Shown in pieces: positions 45,286-54,339 of a DNA stretch of 64,000 nt; the stretch's first letter is position 1, and the number at the start of each line of letters is the position of its first letter. Position numbers and translations under genes: made by a program. The notes below the pieces were generated by a model. That model was not told the origin of the DNA. It searched no databases and saw only the letters and a list, made by a program, of their open reading frames with translations. This DNA comes from Gallaecimonas sp. GXIMD4217 (GTDB lineage: Bacteria; Pseudomonadota; Gammaproteobacteria; Enterobacterales; Gallaecimonadaceae): the NCBI RefSeq assembly GCF_038087665.1, contig NZ_CP149925.1, forward strand, positions 2,170,870 to 2,234,869. The letters run 5' to 3'.

Positions 45286-45309
45286 CAGATTAAGTTCCTT
45301 CTTTACGGT

Positions 45310-45334
45310 TTGCCGGCCGTCTTGGCGCCGGCAA
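45310..45334 (-). other. Hairpin in the leader of the small lipoprotein gene
   Basis: TTGCCGGC/GCCGGCAA perfect 8-bp stem with a 9-base loop, 25 bases before the lipoprotein ATG and not followed by a T run. The rest of the 156-bp gap to the GNAT gene shows no other clear signal. Confidence 0.4.
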
Positions 45335-45441
45335 CAACAGATCCCGTGTCGTCCAAGGGGCAGTATAACGGCTTGTTTTTCAACATTTCCAGACCTTGTC
45401 GGCCTTTAGTTGCAGCCGCAATGCCTAGGGATTGGTGGGGT

Positions 45442-45900
45442 TCAGTGCTCCCCCAATGGCAGCCGGTAGTGATAGAAGCCGCTTTCCCGCTCATAGCCCA
45501 GGGACTCGTACAGGGTCTGGGCCTGGGTGTTTTGCACCTGGGTCGACAGCACCAGGCTGCGGCCGTGGTGCTGCTCGGCAAAGTCCCTGGCCGCGGCCAT
45601 CAGGGCCCTGGCCACCCCCTGGCGGCGGCCGGCCGACACCACATAGAGATCGTTGAGGATCCAGATGGGGCAGGCGGACACAGACGAGAAGCTGGGATAC
45701 AGCTGCACGAAACCCAGGGCCTCGTCGCTGCCGTCGTAGGCCACGAAGATCTGCGACTGGCCGTGGCTGATCCGCTCGGTGAGAAAATCCCTGGCCAGGT
45801 TGAGATCGCTCGGCTGGCCGTAGAATTGACGATAGGCGTCAAACAGCGGCGCCAGTTGTGGCAGTTGCAGCAGATCGGCGCTGCGGATCTCGATGGTCAT
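45442..45900 (-). CDS. GNAT-family N-acetyltransferase
   Basis: 152 aa. The GNAT core: LGFVQLYPSFSS (beta strands 2-3), LNDLYVVSAGRRQGVARALM with the acetyl-CoA loop RRQGVA (motif A), and NTQAQTLYESLGYERESGFYHY (motif B with the Tyr general acid). PIWILNDLYV is typical of a subgroup acting on small amines or amino acids. The acceptor is unknown. Divergent from the DUF4440 gene. Confidence 0.85.
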   Translation of the reverse strand: MTIEIRSADLLQLPQLAPLFDAYRQFYGQPSDLNLARDFLTERISHGQSQIFVAYDGSDEALGFVQLYPSFSSVSACPIWILNDLYVVSAGRRQGVARALMAAARDFAEQHHGRSLVLSTQVQNTQAQTLYESLGYERESGFYHYRLPLGEH

Positions 45901-45967
45901 GGCGGCCCCTGTCGGTATACAGTTGATGTGGCTTTAGTTTTTGTCCAATTACGGGAGAGATCAAGCG

Positions 45968-46336
45968 GTGACCGACCCTAGCCTGCAACAACGGCTGATC
46001 GCACTCGAGAAACGGCTGTTCGAGGCCAACGCCAGGCTCAGCCGCGAACAGCTCGATGAGCTGCTGGCCGACGACTTTATCGAGTTTCCCAGCACCGCCG
46101 TGCCCTTCGACAAGGCCCACGCCCTCAAGAGGCTGCCCGGGGAGACGCCGCCGCACATCGAAGCCTGGGATTTCAGGGTCCGGCAGCTGGCTCCCACCCT
46201 GGCCCAGATCACCTACCAGGCCAGGCTGCGCCGGCCCGGCAGCGACCAGGTGATGGAGTCCTTGCGCAGCTCATTATGGCGGCTGGAAGACGGCCAATGG
46301 CGGATGTGTTTTCACCAGGGCACGGTAAGGCCCTGA
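45968..46336 (+). CDS. DUF4440 (NTF2-like) protein
   Basis: 122 aa from the GTG at 45968, preceded by GGGAGAG at 8 bases; a TTG at 45941 lacks such a site. Cone-shaped NTF2-like fold: LIALEKRLFEANARLSREQLDELLADDFIEF, then HIEAWDFRVRQLAPTLAQITYQARL and SSLWRLEDGQWRMCFHQGT. Stand-alone members may bind or act on small molecules; no catalytic set is evident. Monocistronic. Confidence 0.8.
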   Translation: MTDPSLQQRLIALEKRLFEANARLSREQLDELLADDFIEFPSTAVPFDKAHALKRLPGETPPHIEAWDFRVRQLAPTLAQITYQARLRRPGSDQVMESLRSSLWRLEDGQWRMCFHQGTVRP

Positions 46337-46346
46337 CGCCTGCTAC

Positions 46347-46376
46347 AAAAAAAGCCCGGTCAGGCCGGGCTTTTTT
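46347..46376. terminator. Bidirectional terminator between DUF4440 gene and putP copy 2
   Basis: Seven A, stem agcccgg/ccgggct, 5-base loop, six T; between convergent genes. Confidence 0.88.
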
Positions 46377-46393
46377 CATGCTGGCCTGAATGC

Positions 46394-47917
46394 TCAGGCA
46401 TGTTCGGCGATGATGCCTTCCATCTCGGTGAAATGGGCCTGCATCTGCGCCGAGGGCTCGGAGGTCGCCAGGCTGACGCCCCACACGGTCAGGGCGCAGC
46501 CCAGAAAGCCGGGCACGATCTCGTACAGGTAGGCACTGAGCGGCTGGCCGTCAATGGTCAGGGGGCCGTAGATCCACAGCAGCACTATGCCGGCGCCCAC
46601 CAGCATGCCGGCCATGGCACCCTGGCGGGTCATGCGCTTCCAGAACAGGCTGAGGATGATCACCGGGCCGAAGGCGGCGCCAAAACCGGCCCAGGCGTTG
46701 CTGACCAGGCCCAGGATGCTGTTGTTGGGGTTCCAGGCCAGGACGATGGCCAGCACCGACACCGCCAGCACCGACAGCCGTCCCACCAGCACCAGCTCCT
46801 GCTGGTTGGCGTCACGGCGCAGGAAGGCCTTGTAGAAGTCCTCGGTCAGGGAGCTGGAGGTCACCAGCAGCTGGGAGGAGATGGTGCTCATGATGGCCGC
46901 CAGTATCGCCGCCAGCAGGAAACCGCTGATCAGCGGGTGGAACAATAGCTGCGAGAAGGCGATGAAGATGGTCTCGGGATCGGCCAGGACCAGGCCGCGC
47001 TCGGCGACATAGGCCACGCCCACGAAACCGGTGGCCATGGCGCCGATGATGGAGACGATCATCCAGAACATGCCGATGCGGCGTGCCTTCTTGACATCAC
47101 TGACCGAGCGAATGGCCATAAAGCGGACGATGATATGGGGCTGGCCGAAATAGCCCAGGCCCCAGGCCAGCAGCGAGATGATGCCCAGGGTGGACACCTC
47201 TTCCAGCAGGCCGGACTTGGCCGCGTCCTTGAACAGATCCAGATAGCGGGGATCCAGGCCCTGCACCTTGTCGAGGGTGGCCCCCAGGCCGCCAAGCTCA
47301 CCGAAGGCCACCAGCGGCACCAGCACCAGGGCCAGGAACATGATGCAGCCCTGCACGAAGTCGGTCAGGGACACGGCCAGGAAGCCGCCGAACAGGGTGT
47401 AGGCGCAGACCACGCCGGCGGTGACCATAAGGCCGGTGGAATAGTCCAGGCCGAAGGCGCTGTCGAACAGCTTGCCGCCCGCCACCAGGCTGGCCGAGGT
47501 ATAGAGGGTGAAGAACAGAATGATGACGAGGGAGGAGACGACGCGCAGCTGGCGCTTGTCGTCCTCGAAGCGCTTGGCGAAATAGTCCGGTATGGTGATG
47601 GCGTCATTGGCCACCTCGGTGTAGGTGCGCAGCCTTGGCGCCACCACCAGGTAGTTCAGGAAGGCGCCAATGACCAAACCCACTGCTATCCAGATCTGGG
47701 AAACGCCGGAGGCGTAGATAGCACCGGGTAAGCCCATCAGCATCCAGCCGCTCATGTCGGAAGCGCCGGCGGACAGGGCCGTGACGCCGGGGCTGAGGGC
47801 GCGCCCCCCCAGCATGTAGCCGGACACGTCGTCCGTGGATTTGCGATAGGCGTAAAGGCCGATGGCCAGCATGGCCAGAAAGTAGGCGGCCAGGGATATC
47901 AGGGTACCGGTTTCCAC
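46394..47917 (-). CDS. putP: Sodium/proline symporter PutP (copy 2)
   Basis: 507 aa, nearer the 502 aa of E. coli PutP than copy 1. GTG start at 47917 with AGGAG 6 bases upstream. TM2 ALSAGASDMSGWMLMGLPGA, DFVQGCIMFLALVLVPLVAF, GYFGQPHIIVRFMAIRS, TM9 ILAAIMSTISSQLLVTSSSL and NAWAGFGAAFGPVIILSLFW retain the Na+/proline residues. It probably imports proline. Compared with copy 1 it has a longer loop after TM5 and a longer C-terminus. A palindromic element lies 22 bases upstream. Confidence 0.92.
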   Translation of the reverse strand: METGTLISLAAYFLAMLAIGLYAYRKSTDDVSGYMLGGRALSPGVTALSAGASDMSGWMLMGLPGAIYASGVSQIWIAVGLVIGAFLNYLVVAPRLRTYTEVANDAITIPDYFAKRFEDDKRQLRVVSSLVIILFFTLYTSASLVAGGKLFDSAFGLDYSTGLMVTAGVVCAYTLFGGFLAVSLTDFVQGCIMFLALVLVPLVAFGELGGLGATLDKVQGLDPRYLDLFKDAAKSGLLEEVSTLGIISLLAWGLGYFGQPHIIVRFMAIRSVSDVKKARRIGMFWMIVSIIGAMATGFVGVAYVAERGLVLADPETIFIAFSQLLFHPLISGFLLAAILAAIMSTISSQLLVTSSSLTEDFYKAFLRRDANQQELVLVGRLSVLAVSVLAIVLAWNPNNSILGLVSNAWAGFGAAFGPVIILSLFWKRMTRQGAMAGMLVGAGIVLLWIYGPLTIDGQPLSAYLYEIVPGFLGCALTVWGVSLATSEPSAQMQAHFTEMEGIIAEHA

Positions 47918-47938
47918 TCCAATCTCCTCTGTGGTTGC

Positions 47939-47960
47939 TTGTTCATTCGAATACGAACAA
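47939..47960. promoter_or_regulatory. Inverted repeat upstream of putP copy 2
   Basis: TTGTTC (47939-47944) and GAACAA (47955-47960) are perfect 6-bp arms around a 10-bp centre holding TTCGAA. Candidate operator; no regulator can be named. The remaining bases up to 48069 show no gene. Confidence 0.4.
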
Positions 47961-48069
47961 AGAGGCTAACATGATGGGCGGAGGATTTCTTCCCGGATTG
48001 CGGGCAAAGGCGCCGTTTTAAAAAGTTTCACCCCCGGCAGGCCAGCCGGACCGGTCTGTCGCCATCTAA

Positions 48070-48103
48070 CAAAAAAACCCCGAGCCTGGGCTGCGGGGCT
48101 TTC
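48070..48103 (-). terminator. ivd operon terminator
   Basis: On the minus strand: an imperfect GC-rich stem (agccccg-c-agc/gct-cggggtt, one bulge) around CCAG, then seven T, 18 bases past ivdG. Confidence 0.7.
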
Positions 48104-48120
48104 TTTACGGGCGCTTGGGC

Positions 48121-48879
48121 CTAGATACGGATGCCGCCGTCAATTTCGATGACCCGGGCGGTGAAGTAGTCATTCTCGAGGATGAACTTCACGCACTGGG
48201 CCACTTCCTCCGGCTCGCCGAGGCGGCGCAGGGGAATGGCCTGCTTCATGCGGTCGATGGCTTCCGGCTTCATCTGATCGGTCATGGCCGTGGCCACCAC
48301 GCCAGGGGCGATGGCGCCGGTGCGGATGCCGTAGCGGGCCAGCTCCTTGCCCCAGGTCACGGTCATGGTGGCCACCGCCGCCTTGGAGGCGGAATAGTTG
48401 CTCTGGCCCATGTTGCCGGCGCGGGACACCGAGGAGATGTTGATGATGGCGCCCTGGCAGCCGTGCTTGATCATCTGGGCGGCGGCCTCGCGGCCGCAGA
48501 GGAAGGTGCCGACGATGTTGACGTCGATGACCGAGCGGAACTGCTCCAGGCTCATCTTGGTTACCTCACCGTCCTTGGCCTTGATCAGCATGCCATCGCG
48601 CATGACGCCGGCGTTGTTGACCAGGCCGTTGAGGCCGCCGAAGTCGTTGCCGATGGCCTCGAAGGTGGCTTCCACCGCCGCTTCGTCGGTGATGTTGCAC
48701 AGATAGCCCTTGGCCTCGGAGCCCGCTTCACGGACCAGGGCCACGGACTGCTCCAGGTCGTCCTGGTTGAGGTCGATAAGGGCCAGCTTGGCGCCCTGCT
48801 TGGCCAGCATCACGGCCATGGCCTGGCCCAGGCCGCGGCCGCCGCCGGTGATGGCGATGACTTTGTCTTTGAGTTCCAT
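48121..48879 (-). CDS. ivdG: Short-chain dehydrogenase IvdG (3-hydroxy-2-methylbutyryl-CoA dehydrogenase)
   Basis: 252 aa classical SDR: NAD-binding TGGGRGLGQAMA (residues 11-22), NNAGVM (90-95), catalytic Ser in INISSVSRAG and YSASK (Tyr/Lys). The FabG-like fold would also fit a 3-oxoacyl-ACP reductase. As last gene of the ivd operon its expected job is oxidation of 2-methyl-3-hydroxybutyryl-CoA in isoleucine breakdown. It lies 3 bases after mmsB. Confidence 0.85.
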   Translation of the reverse strand: MELKDKVIAITGGGRGLGQAMAVMLAKQGAKLALIDLNQDDLEQSVALVREAGSEAKGYLCNITDEAAVEATFEAIGNDFGGLNGLVNNAGVMRDGMLIKAKDGEVTKMSLEQFRSVIDVNIVGTFLCGREAAAQMIKHGCQGAIINISSVSRAGNMGQSNYSASKAAVATMTVTWGKELARYGIRTGAIAPGVVATAMTDQMKPEAIDRMKQAIPLRRLGEPEEVAQCVKFILENDYFTARVIEIDGGIRI

Positions 48880-48882
48880 GAA

Positions 48883-49761
48883 TTATTCCTCGAAAAGCGC
48901 CAGCAGGGACGAGAAGTCCTTGGCGCCGTTACCCTGTAAGTTGTGCATCTGGTAGAGGGAGCGCGCCAGCGCGCCCATGGGCACCGGCTGTGCCACCTCC
49001 CCCGCTGCGCCCATGGCCAGTTCCAGATCCTTGCTCATCAGCTGGCTCATGAAGCCGCCGCTATAGCCCTTGGAGGCCGGCGCGTTTTCCATCACCCCGG
49101 GCACCGGGTTGTACTTGTCCAGCACCCAGTTGCCGCCGGAGCTGACCTTCATGATGTCGGACAGCACCTTGGCGTCCAGGCCATGCTTCATGCCCAGCTT
49201 GAGGGCTTCGCAGGTCCCGGCCATGAGTACCGATAGCAGCATGTTGTTACAGATCTTCGCGACCTGGCCGGCGCCGTCGCCGCCGGCATGGAAGATGTTG
49301 GCGCCCATGGCGTCAAGCACCGGCCTGGCACGTTCGAAGGCCTGATCGGAGCCGCCGACGATAAAGGTCAGGGTACCGGCCTGGGCGCCGGCGGTGCCGC
49401 CGGATACCGGCGCATCGACGAAGTCGAGGCCCTTGTCGGCCGCAGCCTGGTGCACCAGCTTGGCGGTGGCCGCGTCTATGGTAGAGGAGTCGATCAACAG
49501 GGTGCCGGGGGCCACCTGGTTCAGCAGGCCCTCGTCGCCCAGGTAGATGCCGGCCACATGCTTGCCGGCGGGCAGCATGGACACCACCACCTCGACGGCG
49601 GCCATGTCGCTGAGCTGGCCGGCCTTGCCGCCGACGCTGACCAGATCCGCCACCGCTTCCTTGTTCAGGTCAACGGCCAGCACCTCGTGGCCGGCCTTGA
49701 CCAGGTTCTTGGCCATGGGGCCGCCCATGTTGCCAAGGCCGATAAAGCCAATCTTTGCCAT
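48883..49761 (-). CDS. mmsB: 3-hydroxyisobutyrate dehydrogenase
   Basis: 292 aa. Rossmann GFIGLGNMGGPMAKNLVKAG at the N-terminus; the substrate-binding DAPVSGGTAGAQAGTLTFIVGG, catalytic Lys in GAGQVAKICNNMLL and C-terminal YSGGFMSQLMSKDLELAM mark HIBADH among beta-hydroxyacid dehydrogenases. It oxidises 3-hydroxyisobutyrate to methylmalonate semialdehyde in valine degradation. It lies 9 bases after the hydrolase gene that supplies its substrate. Also called ivdF. Confidence 0.95.
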   Translation of the reverse strand: MAKIGFIGLGNMGGPMAKNLVKAGHEVLAVDLNKEAVADLVSVGGKAGQLSDMAAVEVVVSMLPAGKHVAGIYLGDEGLLNQVAPGTLLIDSSTIDAATAKLVHQAAADKGLDFVDAPVSGGTAGAQAGTLTFIVGGSDQAFERARPVLDAMGANIFHAGGDGAGQVAKICNNMLLSVLMAGTCEALKLGMKHGLDAKVLSDIMKVSSGGNWVLDKYNPVPGVMENAPASKGYSGGFMSQLMSKDLELAMGAAGEVAQPVPMGALARSLYQMHNLQGNGAKDFSSLLALFEE

Positions 49762-49770
49762 AACGTCTCC

Positions 49771-50886
49771 TTACATGTCCTTGAGGGGGTGCTGGTCCTG
49801 GGGCCAGGGGGAAGCGAAACAGTGTTCGAGCACCTCGGCATCCACCGCCATCACGGACTTGAAGCGCCAGTTGGGCTTCATGTCCTTGTCGATGAGCAAC
49901 GCCCTGACCCCCTCCCGGAATTCACCCAGCTCGCCGCAGCGGTAGGACAGGCCGGCCTCCAGGCGAAAGCAGTCGGCCAGGCTCATCTCGCCGCCCAGCT
50001 GCAGCTGGCGATAGACGATATGGGCGGTCAGCGGGCTGCCGTGGCGAAGGCCGTCCCGGGCACGGACCAACCACTTGTCGTCGGTTTCCAGGGCGCCGAT
50101 CCGCGCCACCACCTCGGCCAGCTCGCCGTCACAGAGGCGGTCTATCTCGCCCTGGTGGGCCTTTACCTGGCCCCGGGGCAGCTTGACCCTGGCCTGGGAC
50201 TCGAAGCCCCCCAGCACGTCGCCGAGCTTCTGGTGGTTGAGGCTGGTGGTACTGCCCCAATTGACGTTGCACAGGGCGTCGATGAGGGCGCCCTTGTCAT
50301 CGAAGCTGACGAAGTGGTCGGCCAGACCCACATAGAGGGCATCGGCGGCATTGATGCTGGCACCGGTCAGGCCCAGGAACAGGCCGCTCTTGCCGGGCAT
50401 GCGGCTCAGGAAATAGGTGCCGCCCACGTCCGGGTACAGGCCTATGGTGATCTCCGGCATGGCGATGCGGGCCGTCTCGGTCACCACCCGGTGGGAGGCG
50501 CCGCTCATCAGCCCCAGGCCGCCGCCCATGATGATGCCGTGGCCCCAGATCAGCACCGGCTTGGTCATGCAGTGGATCTGGTAGTCCAGGCGGTATTCCG
50601 AGACGAAGAAGTCCTTGACCGCCTCGCCGCCGTTGTCCGGGGCCTCGCACAGCGCCTGGTAGAGGGCGCGCACGTCGCCACCGGCACAGAAGGCCTTCTC
50701 GCCCGCCCCTTCCAGGATCACCATGGCGATGCCGTCGTCCTGCTCCCAGGCCTGAAGCTGGGGAGCAAGACGGTCGATCATGGATTGGGACAGGGCGTTG
50801 AGGGATTTTTCGCTGTTGAGCCGGGCCAGGCCCAGGCGCTTGCCGTTGGCGCAGCCCAGCTCTTCGAAGTGCACCACGTCCGTCAT
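49771..50886 (-). CDS. ivdE: 3-hydroxyisobutyryl-CoA hydrolase
   Basis: 371 aa from the ATG at 50886 (ATGA overlap with the gene before); crotonase superfamily. FCAGGDVRALYQAL, WGHGIIMGGGLGLMSGASHR, AMPEITIGLYPDVGGTYFLSRM with Glu/Asp of the HIBCH active site, and the long C-terminal region ending in KSVMAVDAEVLEHCF separate it from ordinary enoyl-CoA hydratases (~260 aa). It hydrolyses 3-hydroxyisobutyryl-CoA, removing the reactive methacrylyl-CoA branch of valine catabolism. Confidence 0.93.
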   Translation of the reverse strand: MTDVVHFEELGCANGKRLGLARLNSEKSLNALSQSMIDRLAPQLQAWEQDDGIAMVILEGAGEKAFCAGGDVRALYQALCEAPDNGGEAVKDFFVSEYRLDYQIHCMTKPVLIWGHGIIMGGGLGLMSGASHRVVTETARIAMPEITIGLYPDVGGTYFLSRMPGKSGLFLGLTGASINAADALYVGLADHFVSFDDKGALIDALCNVNWGSTTSLNHQKLGDVLGGFESQARVKLPRGQVKAHQGEIDRLCDGELAEVVARIGALETDDKWLVRARDGLRHGSPLTAHIVYRQLQLGGEMSLADCFRLEAGLSYRCGELGEFREGVRALLIDKDMKPNWRFKSVMAVDAEVLEHCFASPWPQDQHPLKDM

Positions 50887-51659
50887 TGGTTCTTCCATTC
50901 GGGTTTGCGTTTACCCAGGAAGGCCTGCACGCCTTCCTGCTGATCCTCGCCGTCGAACAGCTTGACGAAGAACTCCTTCTCCTTGGCGTAGCCTTCCTTC
51001 ATGGGGGCGACGCGGCAGGTCTGGATCAGCTTCTTGCAGGCGGCCACGGCCATGGGGCTCTGGTTGCCGACCTGTTCGGCCAGGGCCCTGGCGCGCTCCA
51101 GGGCGCCGCCCTTGGCCACCACTTCCTCGACCAGGCCAATCGCCTGGGCCTTGGCGGCGTCCAGCTGCTCGCCGCAGAGGATCACCTTCTTGGCCCAGCC
51201 CTCGCCCACCAGGTGGGTCATGTTCTGGGTGCCGCCGGCGCAGGGCAGCAGGCCGACCTTGGCTTCCGGCAGCGCCATCACCGCCTGCTCTTCGGCAATG
51301 CGGATGTCACAGGCCAGGGCCACTTCCAGGCCACCGCCCATGGCATAGCCGTTGATGGCGGCGATGGAGACGCCGCGAAAGTCTGCCAGGGTCTCGAAGG
51401 CACGGCCGAACAGGTGCGCCATGTCTTTGGCCACCTTCTTGTCGCCGTCCGCGAACAGCTTGAGATCGGCACCGGCGCTGAAGAACTTCTCGGAGGCCGA
51501 GGCCACCACCAGGGCGTAGACGTCTTTGTTGAGGTTGAGCTCTTCCACCATGGCCGCCAGCTGGGTCAGGCTTTCGACTGTCCAGGTGTTGGCCGGGGGG
51601 TTGTTCATGGTGATGGTGGCCACATGGCCATCGATCGCCAGGTTCAGGGGCATGTCCAT
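50883..51659 (-). CDS. ivdD: Enoyl-CoA hydratase of Val/Ile degradation
   Basis: 258 aa crotonase. Oxyanion-hole segments FFSAGADLKLFADGD and GYAMGGGLEVALACDIRIAEE; catalytic acids in ALPEAKVGLLPCAGGTQNMTHLVG. It hydrates methacrylyl-CoA and tiglyl-CoA. Located between the acyl-CoA dehydrogenase that produces and the hydrolase that uses its products; overlaps ivdE by 4 bases. Confidence 0.9.
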   Translation of the reverse strand: MDMPLNLAIDGHVATITMNNPPANTWTVESLTQLAAMVEELNLNKDVYALVVASASEKFFSAGADLKLFADGDKKVAKDMAHLFGRAFETLADFRGVSIAAINGYAMGGGLEVALACDIRIAEEQAVMALPEAKVGLLPCAGGTQNMTHLVGEGWAKKVILCGEQLDAAKAQAIGLVEEVVAKGGALERARALAEQVGNQSPMAVAACKKLIQTCRVAPMKEGYAKEKEFFVKLFDGEDQQEGVQAFLGKRKPEWKNQ

Positions 51660-51669
51660 GCTGTTCTCC

Positions 51670-52827
51670 TTACAGGATCTCGCTGGCGCCGTCCGCCAGC
51701 AGTCGACGGGCGACGATGAGCCTCATGATTTCGTTGGTTCCTTCCAGGATCTGGTGCACCCGCACGTCGCGCAGGTGGCGCTCCAGGGGATATTCCTTGA
51801 TATAACCATAGCCGCCGTGGATCTGCAGGGCCTGATCACAGACCTTGAAGCCCACGTCGGTGGCGAAGCGCTTGGCCATGGCGCAGTAGGCGGTGCGCTC
51901 GGGATCCTTCACGTCCAGCTTGTAGGCCGCCAGGCGCACCAGCTGCCGGGCCGCCACCAGCTCGGTGGCCATGTCGGCCAGCTTGAACTGCAGCGCCTGG
52001 AAGGCCGCCAGCGGCTTGCCGAACTGGCTGCGCTCGTGCATGTACTGCTTGGCGGTGTTCAGGGCCTGCTGGGCGGTGCCCACGGAGCAGGTGGCGATGT
52101 TGATGCGGCCACCGTCCAGGCCCATCATGGCGAACTTGAAGCCCTCCCCTTCCTCGCCGAGGCGGTAGTAGGCGGGGATGCGCACGTTGTCGAAGGTGAC
52201 CATGCGGGTGGGCTGGGCGTTCCAGCCCATCTTTTCTTCGGCCTTGCCGTATTCCACGCCTTGGGCATTGGCGGGCACCACGAAGGCGGACACGCCCTTG
52301 GGGCCGGCCTCGCCGGTGCGGGCCATGACCACCAGCACGTCGGTGCTGCCGGCGCCGCTGATGAACACCTTGGCGCCGCTGATGACGTAGTCGTCGCCGT
52401 CACGCCTGGCGCTGCTGGTCAGGCTGGCGGCGTCGGAGCCGGCGCCCGGCTCGGTCAGGCAGTAGGAGGCCAGCAGTTCGCCGGTAACAAGCTGCGGGCA
52501 GAACTCGTCGATGGCCTGCGCCGTGCCGAAGCTGGCGATCATCCAGGTGGCCATGTTGTGGATGGTCATGTAGGCGGTGGTGGCGGTGCAGCCCATGGCC
52601 AGCTGTTCGAAGACGATGCTGGCGTCCAGGCGCGACAGGCCCAGGCCGCCGGCGGCCTCCGGGGTGTACAAGCTCAGAAAGCCCAGCTCGCCGGCCTGCT
52701 TGATGACGTCCACCGGGAAGTGGTGTTCGGCGTCCCATTTGCCGGCGTTGGGGGCCAGTTCGCTCTCGGCGAACTGGCGGGCGGTGTCCTGGAAGGCCAG
52801 CTGATCGTCGGTCAGATGAAAATTCAC
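51670..52827 (-). CDS. ivdC: Branched/short-chain acyl-CoA dehydrogenase (isobutyryl-CoA type)
   Basis: 385 aa from a GTG at 52827, for which AAGGAG is correctly spaced; a GTG 6 bases earlier overlaps that site. FAD sites YCLTEPGAGSDAASL and FISGAGSTDVLVVMA, CoA/active region RSQFGKPLAAFQALQFKLADM and catalytic Glu region QILEGTNEIMRLIVARRLL. Likely oxidises isobutyryl- and 2-methylbutyryl-CoA. It is distinct from liuA at 58220. Confidence 0.92.
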   Translation of the reverse strand: MNFHLTDDQLAFQDTARQFAESELAPNAGKWDAEHHFPVDVIKQAGELGFLSLYTPEAAGGLGLSRLDASIVFEQLAMGCTATTAYMTIHNMATWMIASFGTAQAIDEFCPQLVTGELLASYCLTEPGAGSDAASLTSSARRDGDDYVISGAKVFISGAGSTDVLVVMARTGEAGPKGVSAFVVPANAQGVEYGKAEEKMGWNAQPTRMVTFDNVRIPAYYRLGEEGEGFKFAMMGLDGGRINIATCSVGTAQQALNTAKQYMHERSQFGKPLAAFQALQFKLADMATELVAARQLVRLAAYKLDVKDPERTAYCAMAKRFATDVGFKVCDQALQIHGGYGYIKEYPLERHLRDVRVHQILEGTNEIMRLIVARRLLADGASEIL

Positions 52828-52836
52828 GGTCACTCC

Positions 52837-54327
52837 TTACTTCAGGTGAATCGTCATGTTGGGACCGCCGGGGATGTCCTCGAGGAACCAGCGGGCGGTG
52901 ATGGTCTTGGTTTCGGTGTAGAAGCGCACGGCCTGCTTGCCGTAGGCGTGCTGATCACCGTAGAAGGAGCCCTTCCAGCCGGTGAAGCTGAAGAACGGCA
53001 TGGGCACCGGGATCGGAATGTTGATGCCCACCTGGCCCACCTCGATGTCGTGCTGGTACTTGCGGGCCGCGGCGCCGCAGGCGGTAAAGATGGAGGTGCC
53101 GTTGCCGTAGGGGTTGCGGTTCACCAGGGCGATGGCGTCGTCCAGGCTGTCCACCGTCATCAGGCACAGCACCGGGCCGAAGATCTCTTCCTTATAGATG
53201 CGCATGTCTTCGCGCACGTCGCTGAACAAGGTCGGTCCGACCCAGTTGCCGGCCTCATGGCCGGGCACGGTGAACTCGGAGCCGTCCAGCAGGCAGCTGG
53301 CGCCCTCATCCTTACCGGCCTGGATCAGCTCCAGCACCCGCTGCTTGGCGGCCGGGGAGATGAGCGGGCCGAAGGCGGCGTTCTCGTCGTTCCACAGGCC
53401 CGGCTTGACCTTGGCAAGCTCGGCCTGGATCTCCGGGATCCATTCCTTGGCGTCGCCCACGAACACGGCAACCGAGATGGCCATGCAGCGCTGGCCGGCG
53501 GCGCCCACCGAGGCACCGACGATGTTGTTGATCACCTGCTGCTTGTTGGCGTCGGGCATCACCACCATGTGGTTCTTGGCGCCGGCGAAGGCCTGCACCC
53601 GCTTCATGTTCTCGGTGCCGCGGCGGTAGATGTACTGGCCCACCGGCACCGAACCCACGAAGGACAGCGCCTTGACTTGTGGGTGGTCGAGCAGGAAGTC
53701 CACCTGCTCCTTGCCACCGTGCAGCACCTGCAGCACGCCGGCCGGGGCGCCCGCTTCCACGAACAGCTCCACCAGGCGGGTCGGGGTCAGGGGATCCTGC
53801 TCGGAGGGCTTGAGGATGAAGGTGTTGCCGCAGGCGATGGCCAGGGGGAACATCCACAGCGGGATCATGGCCGGGAAGTTGAACGGGGTGATACCGGCGC
53901 AGATGCCGATCGGCTGGGTCAGGCTGTAGGTGTCGATACCGCGGGCCACGTTCTCCACCGTCTCGCCCATCATCAGGCTGGCGATGTTGGCGGCGTGCTC
54001 CACCACCTCGATGCCGCGCCAGACGTCGCCCTTGGCGTCGTCGAAGGTCTTGCCGGTCTCGCTGGAGAGGATCTCGGCGATTTCGTCCTGGTGATCCTTC
54101 AGCAGCTGCTGGTAGCGCAGCATGACACGGGCGCGCTGGGATACCGGCACTTCCTTCCAGACCTTGAAGGCCTCCCGGGCGCTGGCCACGGCCGCCTCCA
54201 TCTCGCTCTGGGTGGCGCAGGGCACCTTGGCGATGACGCTGTTGTCGGCCGGGTTGGTGACGTCGATAAAGGTGTCGCTCTGGCTCTGGCAGAACTCACC
54301 GTTGATAAACAGGGGGACGGTTTTCAT
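52837..54327 (-). CDS. mmsA: Methylmalonate-semialdehyde dehydrogenase (CoA-acylating)
   Basis: 496 aa [24 protein letters not shown] (cofactor region), [15 protein letters not shown], nucleophile Cys in [21 protein letters not shown] and the MMSDH C-terminus [20 protein letters not shown]. It converts methylmalonate semialdehyde to propionyl-CoA with NAD+ and CoA, the end of valine catabolism. Also called ivdB. Spacing of 12 and 9 bases to its neighbours shows one transcript. Confidence 0.96.
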   Translation of the reverse strand: MKTVPLFINGEFCQSQSDTFIDVTNPADNSVIAKVPCATQSEMEAAVASAREAFKVWKEVPVSQRARVMLRYQQLLKDHQDEIAEILSSETGKTFDDAKGDVWRGIEVVEHAANIASLMMGETVENVARGIDTYSLTQPIGICAGITPFNFPAMIPLWMFPLAIACGNTFILKPSEQDPLTPTRLVELFVEAGAPAGVLQVLHGGKEQVDFLLDHPQVKALSFVGSVPVGQYIYRRGTENMKRVQAFAGAKNHMVVMPDANKQQVINNIVGASVGAAGQRCMAISVAVFVGDAKEWIPEIQAELAKVKPGLWNDENAAFGPLISPAAKQRVLELIQAGKDEGASCLLDGSEFTVPGHEAGNWVGPTLFSDVREDMRIYKEEIFGPVLCLMTVDSLDDAIALVNRNPYGNGTSIFTACGAAARKYQHDIEVGQVGINIPIPVPMPFFSFTGWKGSFYGDQHAYGKQAVRFYTETKTITARWFLEDIPGGPNMTIHLK

Positions 54328-54339
54328 GGTACTGCTCCT